A stretch of 64,000 nt of DNA, taken from Sisyra terminalis (Eukaryota > Arthropoda > Insecta > Neuroptera > Sisyridae). Where the stretch lies: NCBI GenBank assembly GCA_958496175.1, contig OY292277.1, positions 43,349,050 through 43,413,049 of the forward strand, in the 5' to 3' direction. Below are positions 1 through 12,960 of the stretch, one piece after another. Positions within the stretch are counted from its first letter, which is position 1; each line of letters starts with the position of its first letter. The notes beneath the pieces are model-generated. The model saw nothing but the letters and a program-made list of their open reading frames with translations. It had not been told where the DNA came from and ran no database searches. A program made the position numbers and the translations under genes.

Positions 1-433
1 TTTTATCTACATATATAAATTAGTTATATTGGTTTGTGTAGATTTCAAAAGCTCAAAAAGTTCTGCATCGATTTAGCTGAAATTTTTTCTCGATATACAA
101 TCCCCTTCAAAGATTATTTTTATCTATTTCTTGCATCAGTAACATAGCTGCAACCGCAAAAAAATGGCTTTTTCAACGGTCAATGCAATAGCCGCTAATT
201 GTCAATACTTCATTGTTATAATTGTGCAGCGATTTTTAGAGGTATAGCAAATTTTGTCAAAACGTAATTGATAAATGTATATCTTGAAGGTAAGATTTAA
301 TTGGTACAGCGAGGGATGCTGCGGGTTGATAAGGGAGGTGATTCTAATAATTCACAAGCTTTTTTTTTCCTAAATTCAATTTATTTATTTACAACCATTG
401 GGTGGCAGGGCAACGTTTGCCGGGTTCTGCTAG
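1..433 (+). mobile_element. Helitron-like 3' terminus (5' part outside window)
   Basis: The stretch ends in CTAG followed by T (430-434), the CTRR-T ending expected of Helitrons. About 8 bases upstream is a short hairpin, GGCAA-CGT-TTGCC (409-421). Helitrons make no target duplication, and none is seen. The 5' end (TC) would lie before base 1. No Rep/helicase coding is visible, so this would be a non-autonomous copy. The call rests on the terminus alone. Confidence 0.42.
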
Positions 434-2315
434 TCTATTACATAAAAGACTTGTACTATCAGTGATACATAAGAAAGTTAAAGCATATATCTCAATCATA
501 TACCTACGCTTTAACATTTTATGCAAAATTATGGGAAAAAAAATCCTAAACATTTCGAAATTTTATCATTAAATCGAAAAGGTTGTTTGCTTTATGGAAA
601 ATCTCTAATGAGTAGTGATATGAGAAAGTAGGAAAGATACCTGAATGGTTCACAAACCGTCCCTGACTTAAATATTTACCATTTTATTTACAAGTTGTAT
701 TTCTTGTTATTGGTGTGATTAGTGTGATCATTTTTTTAAAATTTCTGTATATACTTTGGACACCAACCACTATAAGTAGTTAGTCAACCACTATAAGTCA
801 TTAAGTAGTTTGTTCTTTTTTCTACTAAAACTTTTTTGTTTTTCTGTCGTAAAGTGTACATAAAGTTCGAAAATTTCAGCAGAAATATGTGCTAATTTTA
901 GTGAACTTTTCTTGATTTTTCTTCCAGTTTTTTAAAATTTACATAAGTAAAATTTGTGATAGTTTGATGGTTGATTCTTTGAAGTATAAGACTTTAAGTA
1001 AGACAATTAAAATATCTTCGAACAGAAGTTCTATAGTTAAGAGTGTTGAACCCATAGTTGTAGTTGTTATACAAAACAAGTGAACAATAATTATCTATAG
1101 TTTTATACCCAGAACTAACAAATTATAATCGTAACTTTCCAACTACGCAAAATTACTTTCACCACTTTTCTTCATATATTAATAATTTTAATTCAAAAAT
1201 TTTGCCAACAATATGGTTTCTTCTCTAATAAGGGGCCATTCATAAATTAAGTATAGCAAATTTTAAACCAATTGTTAAAAAAAAGTAATAAATATAAGAA
1301 ACTTCTGACCTCTAATTTAATGAACCTACTAATTTCTTTCTTGCTTCTTGGTGATAATTAATATAAAATAGCAATACCCAATTTATTTAAGTGTGCTAAA
1401 AAGATTCAGGGTTACAAATTTTTAAATCAAAACCATACTTTTAATGGTCCCTAATTTTATCTATACTTTTCGTTTTCCTCCTAAACTTCAATTGGATATC
1501 GAATTTGCCTTCTTTTGCAAATAAATAATTTTTTTTTTTTGCTTATTCCGACGTTTTATTTGAGAACAACGCATTTTTACGCAAAGAAATGTAATTTTTG
1601 TATTAATTTTTTTTTCCGTATCAGTAATAAAATATCATTGTTCCTATTGTATGTATATATAAATGTTTTATTTTACTTCTTTCTTTATGTAAATACAATA
1701 ATTGTAAATAGAAAAAGATATAAAATTCGTAAATTTGGTTTAAATAAATAGGTAAACTTGTGTCCATGAGCGTACCCCAATTTTTAGATGAAGGGAGAAG
1801 TATAATTTTTTTTAAAGAAGAATTCTACTCAAATTTTGTTTAGTACTTAAGAAATATTAAAAAAATCCAATTGTAATATTGTCCAGTTGAATCGGGCTAA
1901 ACTTTGAAACTTTTTACCAGTGTAATTCCCCTGTCGTTTAAATATACGTTTTTTAAGAACGTTAAATTTATTAATTCATTCAAATTATAAACACAAATTT
2001 ACTATTGAACTTTTTAATTACTTTTTTTGATTTCCATCGATGCTTTTTTTAAGCACCCCATTTTGTCCCACAATAGTAACACTCATGTCTCTGACCTCTA
2101 CACAACTAAAACATTGTCATAGTTAATTTTTTGCTGAAAAGCCTAACTTTGTTTATATGAAAAACTTATCTTTTCCCAAACAAATATTTCTTTCTTTAAA
2201 TAATTTCATTGTAAAGAGTAAATATTTGTTGATTAAATCAAAAGTCTAATATGAACCATGTACAATTAGTAGCTAAAGGGTATCCGGAATACTATAAGTC
2301 CCAAATTCTTCGATA
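434..2315. other. Intergenic, no gene recognised
   Basis: AT-rich sequence with many homopolymer runs. The only longer open frame here (1515-1751) is Phe/Asn/Lys/Ile-rich and looks like chance. The last part presumably holds the promoter and 5' UTR of the SLC16 gene, but no TATA box or initiator can be pinned down. Confidence 0.5.
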
Positions 2316-5300
2316 ATGGACTTGAAAGAAAATCAAGTAAAAGGTTGTAAGAAAATCGATTTAGAACCACCAAATGGTGGATGGGGCTATGTTATTGTTG
2401 TGGGAATTTCTTTTATGTATATATGTTCTATATTTACCACGCGAGTGTTTGGTCTGATTTTTGGTAATTTTTTGAGCGAGCTGGGGGATGAAGCCGAAGA
2501 AATTTCGTTACTTCAGTCGGTGTTTGGAACGACTATTAGTTTAATGGGTAAGCTGTACATAAATAATTTTTAACCAATCCTAAATTTTGCCATAATTTTT
2601 AGGGTTTTTCACCAATTTTTTGCTCAAAAAATGCCCGAAACGTCTAGTTGGATTTGCCGGTGCTACGATTTACTTTGCTGGATGTTGTGCGACCATTTTT
2701 GTGGAAACATTTCCCCAGATTTTGATCACTTTTTCCATTTTGCAAGGTAACAATTAATAATTTATTGAGTGCAAATATTTTATGCTAGTTTTCAGGAATT
2801 GGTTATGGAATTTTCAGTCCTGTGATGTATCAGTCGTTGCATGAATATTTTTCTTCTTCTCGACGTGCATTTGCCAACAGTTTAGTTGGTTTAGTATGTG
2901 GATTTTTAAGTTTGTTTCTGCCGATATCTTTCCAGTATTTCAAGGATTTGTACGGGTTTCGAGGAGTCGCTGCCATTTTGGCGGCCATCAGCTTAAATGT
3001 TTTTCCAATAATACTCCTAGCCCAACCGGTTGAGTGGCATTTGATCAAAACTACCCCCAAAACAAATGTTTCTTCCAATATTGGTACTGATATATTAAAC
3101 TATTATATTTTTAAAAAACACATTAAAAACAATGCTTTTCATTTTAGAATTACAAGACAACATTTTGGCTTCCACAACAAATTCTAGAATGGATCTAGTA
3201 GAACCAAAAACTTTAGAAGAGGGACCCAATAAAATTGAATTTGGGGTCAAAAATAAATTTTGTGATCCAGAGTTATTAACAAGAATCAAGTAATTGTTTT
3301 ATTATTCTATATTGATAATTTGTTCTTAAATCGCTAAGAAAATAAAATAGGGAAGTGTTGCCAAAATTTTACTACAATAGTGATTTGGTAACACGTAACA
3401 AGGAAATTAAGTTCTAAAAAATTAGGCAATTTAAAAAATATACTGTTAACATTTCTTTTATTTGATTAACCCGTAATACATCGCAATACTTGGGAAATGC
3501 TCTATAAAATTCAAAAGTAAGTACAATTTGTGACGATGGTATTTTGGATCAAACAATATCGTCTTTTCCGGTTGCATGTCCTCCTTATTTTGGTGTTTCA
3601 AAAGGCACCAACCATTTAAACAGACCTGGTGATGATTTAGGAACTCCTCCTTGAAAACAGGGGCTGAAAAAATTCCGATTTCGTGAATCAGCAACTATCA
3701 TAATAAAACGGAAAAAGAGGCAACTTGCCTCGTTTCAACAGAAACTTTGATGTAAAATACTTGGAAGTATATCAAATTTAAATTTAGGGAAACCATCACA
3801 AGAAGTTAATTCTTATAGACCAATCAGCTGGTTACCAATACTGAGTAAACTGTACGAAAGAATTATGTTTTCCAGAATACAATCAACAGTATTAGATCGG
3901 TTAACCATGCGTGATCACCAATTTAGTTTTTAGAGAGAAGCAACATTCTTAAGCAACCGGAAGAATAGGTGGTAATCTGGACAATTTTCACGCATATGTT
4001 TTCATAGTTTGGGAAAATCAACTTTTCACCAAAAGAATTTTTGAAGTTGCTTTCGAAAAATAACAGATTTTGTGAGACCAAAAATATTTTCCACACTTTT
4101 CAATCCAACCAACGTTTTCAAATTTCTTCTTAACCCGAACATCGCTGCCTCTGGTTGATTAAAATGGATGTCACTAGAAGAGTTCCAAATTTCTACACTG
4201 GGCCAAAAAATGTGACTATTTTTTTTTTAAAGTATATCGAAAATATTGTTCAAGATGACAAAAAAAAATATCGGGAAGGTTTGAGCCCTTAATATTAATA
4301 TTAAGAGGTCTATCATCTTTAATTTCGATTTTTTATTTGTGCTTTCATTTTTGCGTCAATGCTGTCAAACTATCAAAGTAAAAAAATTATCAGCTCATAT
4401 ATTTATAGAAAATTAAATTCCCTGCAAAAAACGTCTCTTTAAAAGTTTTTATCAAACACGCCGTTTCCGAATAATCAAGCTTTAAACATTGATATAATTG
4501 TTAGATTTATCTTATTTATTTTGGAATTTTGTAACTAACGAACAAATAAATATATAGAAATGAACAATATAGATTCTTGAAGGGAACTTAATGTTCTACA
4601 AAAAAAATCTTTTAACATTTTTACATAAAATTACACTTTCAAAATTGGTTCAATAACGAAAAGAGCAATAGTTTAATTTTCCTTCAACTTTGAATGTGAA
4701 TAACTTTTGAAAAAGTGATTTTATGTAAAAACGTTAATAAACCTTTTTTGTAGAGCATTAAATTCCCTTTAAGAATCTATATTGTTCATTTCTATATATT
4801 TATTTCTTCGTTAGTTACAAAATTCCAAGATAAAGAAGATAAATCAAAAAATTATATCAATATTTAAAGCTTGATTATTCGGAAACGGCGTATCTGGCAA
4901 AAAATTTTAAAGAGACATTTTTTGTAGATAAATTAATTTTCTATAAATATATGTGCAGATAATTTTTTTTACCTTGATAGTTTGACAGCATTGACGCAAA
5001 AATGAAAGCACAAATAAAACATCGAAATTAAAGATGATAGACCTCTTAATATTAATATTAAGGGCTCTAACCTTTCCGCCATTTTTTTTTTTGTCACCTT
5101 GAACAATATTTTCGATATACTTTTCAAAAAAAAAAAAAATAGTCGAATTTTTTGGCCCAGTCTACAAATTTTACAGAACCTGCTGAATGATACTTCTCCA
5201 GCGATTTTTTCTCTTGCTTATCGTGCTACGGATGCGAATTACCATTACTTATGTATTAATTCATTTTTAATGTCTTAAAATCAACGAAATCCGACTCAAG

Positions 5301-7043
5301 TCTGTCTATTTATTATTTATATATAATTTATCGACTTCATCCGATTTCCTTCATGATTACACCTACAGCAAATTAGCATCATAATGTTGCAAACTAGATA
5401 GTTGTACTGTTTTAATTTTTATCAATTAGGCAATATTTGTAAGATTGACATAATGTTCTTCTTTTTAGGCAAGCAATAATAGACTTTTTGGACTTGTCTC
5501 TTCTAAAGGACTTAAAATTTGTTAACTTAGTAATCGGAACTGCATTCATGTACGTAACCGAATCTTCTTTCGTTATGTTGGTTCCAAGTTTCTATGCTCG
5601 ACGTGGGTACAACAATGACGAAATAGTTTTCGCTTTAACAATTTACGCGGTTGCCAATTTGGTCGCACGTATTATACAAACAATAACCAGCAGTATATTT
5701 CCGGTTAAATGCATATATTATGTGTACTTTGGATCGATTGCATTAACCATTCTTCGATTCTGTGAGTTTAAATGAAACTTTTTCCCATAATTTTTTTTTT
5801 ATTTTTTTTTTTTGTAGTTTTTGCATTTTGCACAGAACCGCTGTATAGTTACATCGTTATATGCTTGATGGGATTGGCTAGATCTTGGGTCATGGTGTAC
5901 CTAATCGCTAGTTTAGCCGATTATGATATAAAACGATTTCCAGGAGCATTGGGTCTTCATTTAATAAGTGTTAGCTTCATCTATATGGGTCTGGGTCCTT
6001 TCATTGGTAAGTATACAAAATCATAGGAATATTTTTTAAGTAGATATCTTCAGTTATTCAAACTTTTAGTGGTAAATATTTTCAACTGAATCATTCTCAA
6101 TTAATTCCTGTATTAATTACATTACTCCTTCAAAGCAAAACTACAAATGTGCTAATTTAAACTTTTGATAAAGGTTTTAAAAACTTTTAAAGGTTTGAAG
6201 TTTTGCCCAATTTGTGATCCAATTTGCGATATTTTAGTTCTCCTAGATTCATTTTTTAAATTTTGATTTTTCATATGAAAAATTCATCACCAAAAAATGC
6301 ATATTAGATACTAGTAATCATTGTTTATGACATATTAGCATATTTGGGATATACCTTGGTAACGATGACATTAGATGGCTACCCTGGTAAAAGAAGGCAT
6401 TTGGAGGCATTTTGAAATAATTACATTTAAAATGCTTTTCAAAAACTTTAAACGAGTTCTAATGACTTTTAATTGGTTTTTTGAACATTTAAAATGCCTT
6501 TTTAAACAGGGTAATTAGAGGATGACGTTAGCAAAAGACTATGGAGGGGAAATTATTGTATTTGTTAAAAAAATAATTATGGATACATGAGGTGAAAAAA
6601 CCTCCGGAATATATTGAAACTTTTTAAAATTTTTCATTTTAGAATTCCATCCCTTGCTTCATTTTTTATACTTGCTTAATTCAGTTCACCTTAATTCTAT
6701 AGAATTTGGACAGTTATTCAAATACTTGCCCATTTCTGTCTTAAATTGTGGCTATTAATTATCATCATTAAGTATTAATCTTGTCTAAAGATCTATAGTA
6801 ATTATTTAGATGAAATATTTCCTTCTAGTACCCCCACTAAAAAGCTCAGAACAAATCTCATAGTTAGAATTGACTTTTATAGTCATAATAAAAGACTGAT
6901 CTTTATTTGTTGCAGGATGGATATCCAAAACATTCCAAAGAGACGATTTCATCATATTAACTTTGGCTATAGTACCTAGTTTTAGTATTTTGTTATGGAC
7001 ATTTGAATTCCTTGTAAGTTGGATAAATAAAAAGAAATCTTAA
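2316..7043 (+). CDS. SLC16 / monocarboxylate transporter-like protein (7 exons)
   Basis: Predicted plasma-membrane MFS carrier of the SLC16 family, which moves monocarboxylates or related small solutes; the substrate here is not predictable. Coding exons: 2316-2547, 2603-2746, 2796-3083, 3148-3289, 5469-5761, 5818-6006 and 6916-7043. All junctions are GT-AG and phases agree throughout, giving 471 residues, normal for the family. The N-terminus has the family signature as DLEPPNGGWGYVIVVG (residues 15-30), leading into TM1. YFSSSRRAFANSLVG in exon 3 corresponds to the TM4/TM5 motif (YFxKRRxLAxG). Hydrophobic segments fill exons 2, 3, 5 and 6, and exon 4 encodes the polar central loop. The start is the only in-frame ATG before the signature. 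The C-terminus is short and ends in Lys-rich WINKKKS. Intron 4 (2.2 kb) contains a LINE scrap and a foldback element; the last intron carries a 130-bp MITE. An ATTAAA or AATAAA site just downstream is plausible but unassigned. Confidence 0.88.
3786..3961 (+). mobile_element. Degenerate LINE reverse transcriptase fragment in SLC16 intron 4
   Basis: The + strand translates to SYRPISWLPILSKLYERIM and then DRLTMRDHQFSF. This is the RT palm-entry signature of Jockey/CR1-type non-LTR elements (YRPISLLP..SKL.E....R......I...QFGF). A stop follows at once and no 5' or 3' end is visible, so this is an old fragment. It lies between exons 4 and 5, on the same strand as the host gene. Confidence 0.7.
4196..5162. 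mobile_element. 967-bp foldback element, TA target duplication
   Basis: Two arms of about 480 bp are inverted copies of each other across almost the whole element. Ends are CACTGGGCCAAAAAAT and its complement, flanked by TA (4194-4195 and 5163-5164). TA duplication points to a Tc1/mariner-type non-autonomous element. Each arm carries the 18-base palindrome CTTAATATTAATATTAAG (4288-4305, 5045-5062). No coding sequence. It sits in intron 4 of the SLC16 gene, so the pre-mRNA could form a long hairpin. Confidence 0.8.
6382..6511. mobile_element. MITE, CCCTG family, copy 1
   Basis: 130-bp element with inverted ends (CCCTGGTAAAAGAAGGCAT and complement of ATGCCTTTTTAAACAGGG), flanked by TA on both sides (6380-6381, 6512-6513). 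The same family recurs at 37459-37585 and 38486-38603. TA duplication suggests Tc1/mariner machinery. It lies in the last intron of the SLC16 gene. Confidence 0.75.
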
Positions 7044-7224
7044 AAAGTTCTTTCTTCAAATTTTGAACCATACGACGTCGTTTAAATACTTCATAGATAA
7101 AATAAAAAGAACTTCTTGACAGGAACAACAAACATTCAAAAAAAAATATTTAAAAATTGATGAATTGTTTATTTGCTTCAACGTGGGACGTTGAATTCTG
7201 TAAAGCAATCGCACCTAATTGGAT

Positions 7225-7700
7225 CAGGAATGCAACATTGCTCATAAAAAATATCGATAGTTTTAAAAGTTAAATATCGATGTCTAAAACATCGAATTTT
7301 ATGAACGATTTATCGATTTTTTTTCAATGATTCTTATTACCACTTAAAAGTGTAAAAAAATATATCTTTAATAATAAGATACCGTAAAATTGTGAGCCCC
7401 ATCAGTTTGTAATGGTCGTTATATTTTAATGTTATATTTGCTGCCTTTATAAAACGTCGTTAGAATACAAATTAACCTAGTCTAACCTATTGTTAGTTTA
7501 TAATCTTACGTGTTATATTGTAAATTGATGGAGTTCACAAGTCTATGCTTGTTGGATAGTTATGCTATCGTTTATAAACCATCGCTTATGAAAAACGATG
7601 TATCATCGATGTTTTGGGTTTCAACATCGATAGTAAAACATCGATGTTTAAGAACTACGTATCGATGTTTGAAAAAATCGATAAATCGTTTGCATCCCTA
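7225..7700. mobile_element. hAT-type MITE with perfect 8-bp target duplication
   Basis: 476-bp element with ends CAGGAATGCAA and complement of TTTGCATCCCTA. It is flanked by identical AATTGGAT at 7217-7224 and 7701-7708. The subterminal regions are packed with ATCGAT/ACATCGAT motifs in both orientations, as in transposase-binding subterminal repeats. No transposase is encoded; the small frames at 7510-7701 and 7614-7853 are chance readings through it. Confidence 0.85.
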
Positions 7701-7708
7701 AATTGGAT

Positions 7709-10234
7709 TGGACGAAAATGGATGTTCAATGGTACCCCGATCGCTTTGAAGAATTCTGCGTTATACGTAAAAAAACGCAGCCATTCCACAGTTTTAAATG
7801 CATTTTTGGTTCTAATTAAAGGAAAAACAAACCTAAATTTTTCGCTGAAATAACAATTGAATTTTTTTGCTCACTTTATGCCTTATATATATTTATATTT
7901 TATTCGCTAAGGGCCGATATTTTCACATATCGATAGTAACATTTATTCTCCATACAAAATTTGATCCGGAGGATTGAAAAAACATGCATATTTCACCCAA
8001 GAATAGTGATTAATAAATGTGTAGGATTTATTGAACAGATATATTTTTTTACATTTTAAACAGCGTTCTTAATAATATGATTTATCTATCCATGAGTGGA
8101 AATATTAGTTCTATATGTGATTGATTGATAAATAAGACAATTCTTTTATGGAATCTTTCAAAAGTATTTTCATTAAAACATTTATCTTCAGTAGTTAATG
8201 ATGATTGATAGGATGAAGACTTACTCAATCGTAAAACACGAAAAGAAGATCCATAATGTTTGATGTAAATTAAAAAAAATATTTGGTAGTTAATTTACAA
8301 TAGCTAATTAATTAAGACCGTGGGATTTAATTTGCGTTTGTTTCAAAAAGGCCATGAGATAATGCGACGAATAGTTGCAGATGCGTATAACTCTAATAAG
8401 TCTTAATTTTGCCGTACAGGAAAATTTGTGAAAAGAATCAAATATTTGTAGAAAATTGTGAAAAAAAACAGTTAATTATTCAAGGCTTATACCAGTAGTG
8501 TATGTTACAGTAGCCCAATTTCGTCCATATCAATTGAACTTCTATATATTAAGTATCTTTTATCTGGGCTGAATAGGGAACAAATATGGATGAATAGGAA
8601 TATGGAAACTCAACCCAGAAAACCTTAAAAAAAATTAAATTTCATTTAATGTTAAATTTCAAGATACAACTAAATTTTATATACCAACTAAAAACTTATC
8701 AATGCAAAATTTTGAAAGATTAAAATTTTTCAAACCGTTTTTATTCTACAAGCATTGAAGTATCCAAATTCCATTGTATTCCATTGAACTTTACAATTGG
8801 TCGTGCCATTTTTACTGCAAAATTACTAGTCCATTTCCCGATCCATTAGGTATAGTTAGTACAATTCATATAATTTAAAAATCATAAACTAAATATTATA
8901 TTATTTAATATTTTACAAGTGCGGGTCTATTTTTATTTGAATTTTTTGTTAATTTCTAGTCCTAAATTGTCCTCAGCTGGTATCAAATCATTTGACCCCA
9001 AATATCAGGCTAATAAAAATGATTTTATTGTAACATAAAATGTCGTAAGGTCATATTTTTCTGTCGTCGAGATAAAGAAATACATTTATACTTATTTATT
9101 ATAATAAACAAATCACAAGATAGTTTTCATGTTATTTTCTCAATTATATGACAATTTTTGCAATATTTTTTTCAATATAAATTATATAGTTTCGATTTTA
9201 TCTTCAAATTTATTTATTTCTTTTTACTTTTAAAAAACCTTGGTAGTTATTCAAAGGTAAATAAGTTTAATAGCTCAAACAAAGTTCGTTTTTAAAGTAG
9301 AGCTTTTAAGTAGGAACTAGCATGAAAACTATAAGTCTGTGATCCTCATTGGTATGAATGATTTTTAAAATCAAAGGAGATTTGAAAGACTTTTGCAAAT
9401 CTTTTTAAACAAAAATACAAGGAAATATAAAAATATTTTGTAATGTCATTGAAGTTATTATTTCAAGGTATATTTATATATAAATTTACTTTTAAAATAA
9501 AATTGTGTACCTGCTTTAAATGTATATGTAGTTGTTATCATGTTTATTTGTATAAAAGGTAAATGAATCTAAATTAAAAATCGAAACGAATTAATATCCA
9601 TAGATAGTTACAGTGTATGAAAAGTATTACTCTTTTATTTACACAATTTACTTTTAAATAAATATTTTTCGATTATTTATATTAGTGGATTTATATTATT
9701 AATATATCAACTAGACGTGTAACAATAATTTTTATCAAAGTACAAACTTTAATACCTTCTGCTTTAACTATTTAAATACAATTAGATAATTTTGAATCAT
9801 TATTAATACACAAGAAAATAAAATGAGTTTTAAAAAAAAATTGTATAAAATAAAAACTTTGATAACATATTGTATAAAATTTACAAGGACAACAATGTAA
9901 ACTATGCTCGATATTGAATCCATTTTTAGTATTGAATCCATCAATAGATCAATCTTATTTATTAATTTATCTACGATTAATTAATTTAAAAACTTTTGAA
10001 ACTCTGGAAGAATAAATTAAGTATTATAAATAATGCTATGTATTATAAAGACGTAGTTCCTCCAGACATTCAATAAATTTTCCAAGTAGAACTATTTTTT
10101 TTAATTATTATTTTTTTTTTTTTCAAATAAATTGCATAATCTGTATAGGGTTGCAATAAGTGCATTCAATCCATAGACCATCACATATAAGCTCTAGTCC
10201 TAGTAGATTAGTGCTGTATAAGTACAAAATAGAT
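7709..10234. other. AT-rich intergenic, no gene recognised
   Basis: No coding exons, RNA genes or bounded repeats were found on either strand. The DNA is dominated by A/T runs. Confidence 0.5.
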
Positions 10235-10440
10235 TTTTGACCATCAATAACAATAATAACAATAATAGTAATTCTTATAGCAATAAAAACAATCAATAGT
10301 AGCAATAAGAATAATAATAATAGTTTATAATAACAATATCAATACTAATAATAATGTGAAACATTAATATATAAGTAATATATAAAAATAAAGTTATATA
10401 ATAAGAAATAATAATTTGGTAATAAATAATTAATAGGAAT
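10235..10440. repeat. Imperfect AAT/AAC-type microsatellite
   Basis: Interrupted trinucleotide runs (AATAATAATAAC and variants) through about 200 bp, immediately beside the 3' end of the LINE fragment at 10447. It may derive from that element's A-rich tail. Confidence 0.55.
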
Positions 10441-10446
10441 ATTTGT

Positions 10447-10782
10447 TTAGTTACAAAATTTATCAGGCAAATCTATTAAATTCCAATTTTGTAACCATCT
10501 TATCATCTCACTGTTGTCCAATAAGTTTATTGCGAGATGGTTGGAATGGTCATCTAGTTGTGTCAGATATTTTTTACTAAACCTTTGAATTTCCTCCTTT
10601 ACAGATGGCATTACTGTATATTTATTTATTTTTATTGTATACATACCATGGAGCACCGATTATTTGTCGTAGGGTCCTTGATTGGAATCTTTGTAGGATT
10701 TCAATGGTGGAGTTGGATGCAGTGCCCCACAACTGTATCCCATATGTCCATATGGGCTTGAAGATGACCTTATACAGAAGAT
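10447..10782 (-). pseudogene. Jockey-like LINE, RT C-terminal fragment (A)
   Basis: Read on the minus strand, this gives FKPIWTYGIQLWGTAS and IEILQRFQSRTLRQIIGAP, then, after a frameshift near 10660, VKEEIQRFSKKY and NHLAINLLDN. This is the thumb and C-terminal tail of Jockey-clade ORF2. The 5' part is missing, as is usual for truncated LINE copies. A stop in frame at 10447 matches the expected ORF2 end. It is a separate copy from the fragment just upstream, since the same WxYGxxLWG region occurs in both. Confidence 0.75.
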
Positions 10783-10924
10783 TTAATTATTATAAAAGAT
10801 AAATTTGCAATCTGCATAATAAATAATCATACCATAAGCAAAAGTGATAATTTGTAAATAAAAATAAAGTGAACTTTAACGAGAATTTAAGAATTTCAAG
10901 TCAAAGCCACTAGGATTGAGGACT

Positions 10925-12258
10925 TCATGAGAGGTACCAATCATTATTGAAACTATACGAATTAATAAGATGATCTCTTGGCCATTGCCTTTTCAACCGA
11001 CGTGGAGGGTTTTTTGGGTGTTGTAATGATGCTAACGTTTGCACTTCTGGGTTTGTATGGCAGTGTAGTTTTTCATGAAATTTTTGAAATGTATGTGACA
11101 CAAATTCGGCCACATAGGGAATACTTAGGTCTCAAAGAATTATTTCATTTTGAATATAATAGGGACCGTTAAGGACTCTTTGGAGACATTTGGATTGAAA
11201 GGATTGGATTCGTTGTATATTGGAAAGTTTAGTGGAACCCCACAATTCTGCTCCGTACATCCAGATTGGTCGTAATATTGCTTTGTAAGAAAATTGTATT
11301 GTTCTTTTGACCAATTTTCTAAGGTCGCAGGTCAAGAACTGGGTGCTTACTGGGAATGTTCTTGTTTCTTTAGTACGTTTGTAAACTGAATAATTGTTTT
11401 TTTTTTTTTTTTTTTTACAAACACTCTGATTCATGGTTAAGGTGACCCAGCTTTCTGCATTAGCATAGTAAAGACTTTATTATTTTCCACTTGTAGCTGT
11501 TCCATTGTGCTACAATTCTGTTAATTCTTTTATCCTTACTATGTAATAGTTCGAAGAAAACAAATCAGTTTATTGTGCATACGAACTGTAGATTTGGGTC
11601 CTAATAGACCACGTAAAAGTCCGTAACGTCTGTTAAGTTCCTGTTTTTTCAGTCTGGTGTGTGGATTCCAAGTGAGATGACCATCCAAGTAAAACCCTAG
11701 ATAGCGAATTTCTGATGATTTTTTTAACATTTCGTTTTCGAGGTATACTGGTGGGCAAATTTTTTTATTGAGGATGAATGTGACATTTAAACATTTTTCT
11801 TTGTTTATTTTTATTTTCCATTTTTAGCTCCATATTGTCAGAAGGTCAAGGTGCTGTTGCAATTTTTTTTGTAATTTGAAGGGGGTTGGGATCCGAGGAA
11901 AAGATTGCTGTATCATCAGCATAGGTTAATATGACTTTAGGATGTATAGGAATATCTGCAAAGTAAATACAGTAAAGTACTGGTCCCAATATGCTACCTT
12001 GAGGAACACCAGCTTGATTTTGGGTTAGTGGAGAGAATTTGTTGTTTCACTTCACTCTAAAACATCTTTTGGAGAGGTAGAACTTGAGGATAAAGTAGTA
12101 TTGAGTGGGAAGAACTTTTTTGAGCTTATATAAAAGTCCTGAATATTCTATCGAAAGCCTGTGCAATTTCCAGAAATGCTCATTGGCCAAAATATTTGCT
12201 ATCGAGGGCTGATTATATTTTATCCACAACTCTGAAGCATGTAGAACTAATGGGAATA
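10925..12258 (-). pseudogene. Jockey-like LINE, reverse transcriptase remnant (B)
   Basis: Minus-strand pieces in the correct order of a Jockey-clade ORF2: AFLEIAQAFDRI (motif A, near 12170), LPTQYYFILKFYLSKRCF, AGVPQGSILGPVLYCIYFAD (motif B), YADDT (motif C, 11909-11923), RYLGFYLDGHLTWNPH, RPIWMYGAELWG, and a C-terminal tail to about 10925. Frame changes between the pieces and stops show it is dead. The 5' half (endonuclease and ORF1) is absent. It lies between the SLC16 and SLC22 genes. Confidence 0.85.
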
Positions 12259-12840
12259 TTATACTTAAACTTAACATATACTTTAAATATTAAGATTGCT
12301 GATCGGTGAGACGTTTTTGTTGGGGCTGAAAAATAAATACAATGCAGTTCGTCGTCATAACAAGTGTGGCATGAAAAGTAGCATTCTTTCTCCCTCAATC
12401 CGCATTCATTCCATGCATATAATAACTTGTGTTGTATTTGAACTACTTAGCCTAAAAGATCTTGTTCCCTCATTTTTTTCCACTAAAATTGCATTTCATT
12501 GTTGTTAAAGCAGCTAATGGAAATTTTTTGTTTTTAAAAAACTATCAATTACTTTTATAAAAACAATAAAAGTGGAAAGTAAAATTATATTTATTCCTCA
12601 ACTGAAAATAAATAAACAAATTTTTCCGTTAGGATGGAGCTTAACCAATTCCACTTGTTTATTAATAAAATCATTGAAAAGTTGATATTTAGCATTATCA
12701 AACCTCCTGAAATTGGTGACCCCGACGTGATTCAAGGGACTCAATTTTCTACCGATATCAACCTCTTCACCTTGGTAGTTAAGAATACCGAATTTTCTTC
12801 AAAAAGAAGCAGTTTTTGGTTAACTTTATGCACCTTTTAA

Positions 12841-12960
12841 GCAGACCATTCACGCTCCGACTTGCAGTTCAACTTGTGGTCCGACTGGGTCTGACTTTCG
12901 AAGTTGGATCTAAAGTCGGACCGTCAATGATATTATTAGAAGTTGGATGTCTATGATATC
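12841..12960. mobile_element. TTAA MITE, copy 1 (right end missing)
   Basis: Begins immediately after TTAA (12837-12840) with GCAGACCATTCACGCTCCG. It matches the left two-thirds of the full copies at 13139, 51392 and 53827. The right inverted end is lost at the tandem-duplication junction. Confidence 0.7.

Noticed and set aside
3458..3694. 78-residue minus frame in SLC16 intron 4
   Set aside because: No recognisable domain; may be a transposon scrap, but nothing supports it.
12634..12840. 68-residue frame PPEIGDPDVIQ
   Set aside because: Lies in a tandemly duplicated repeat, is disrupted in the second copy, and has no recognisable domain.
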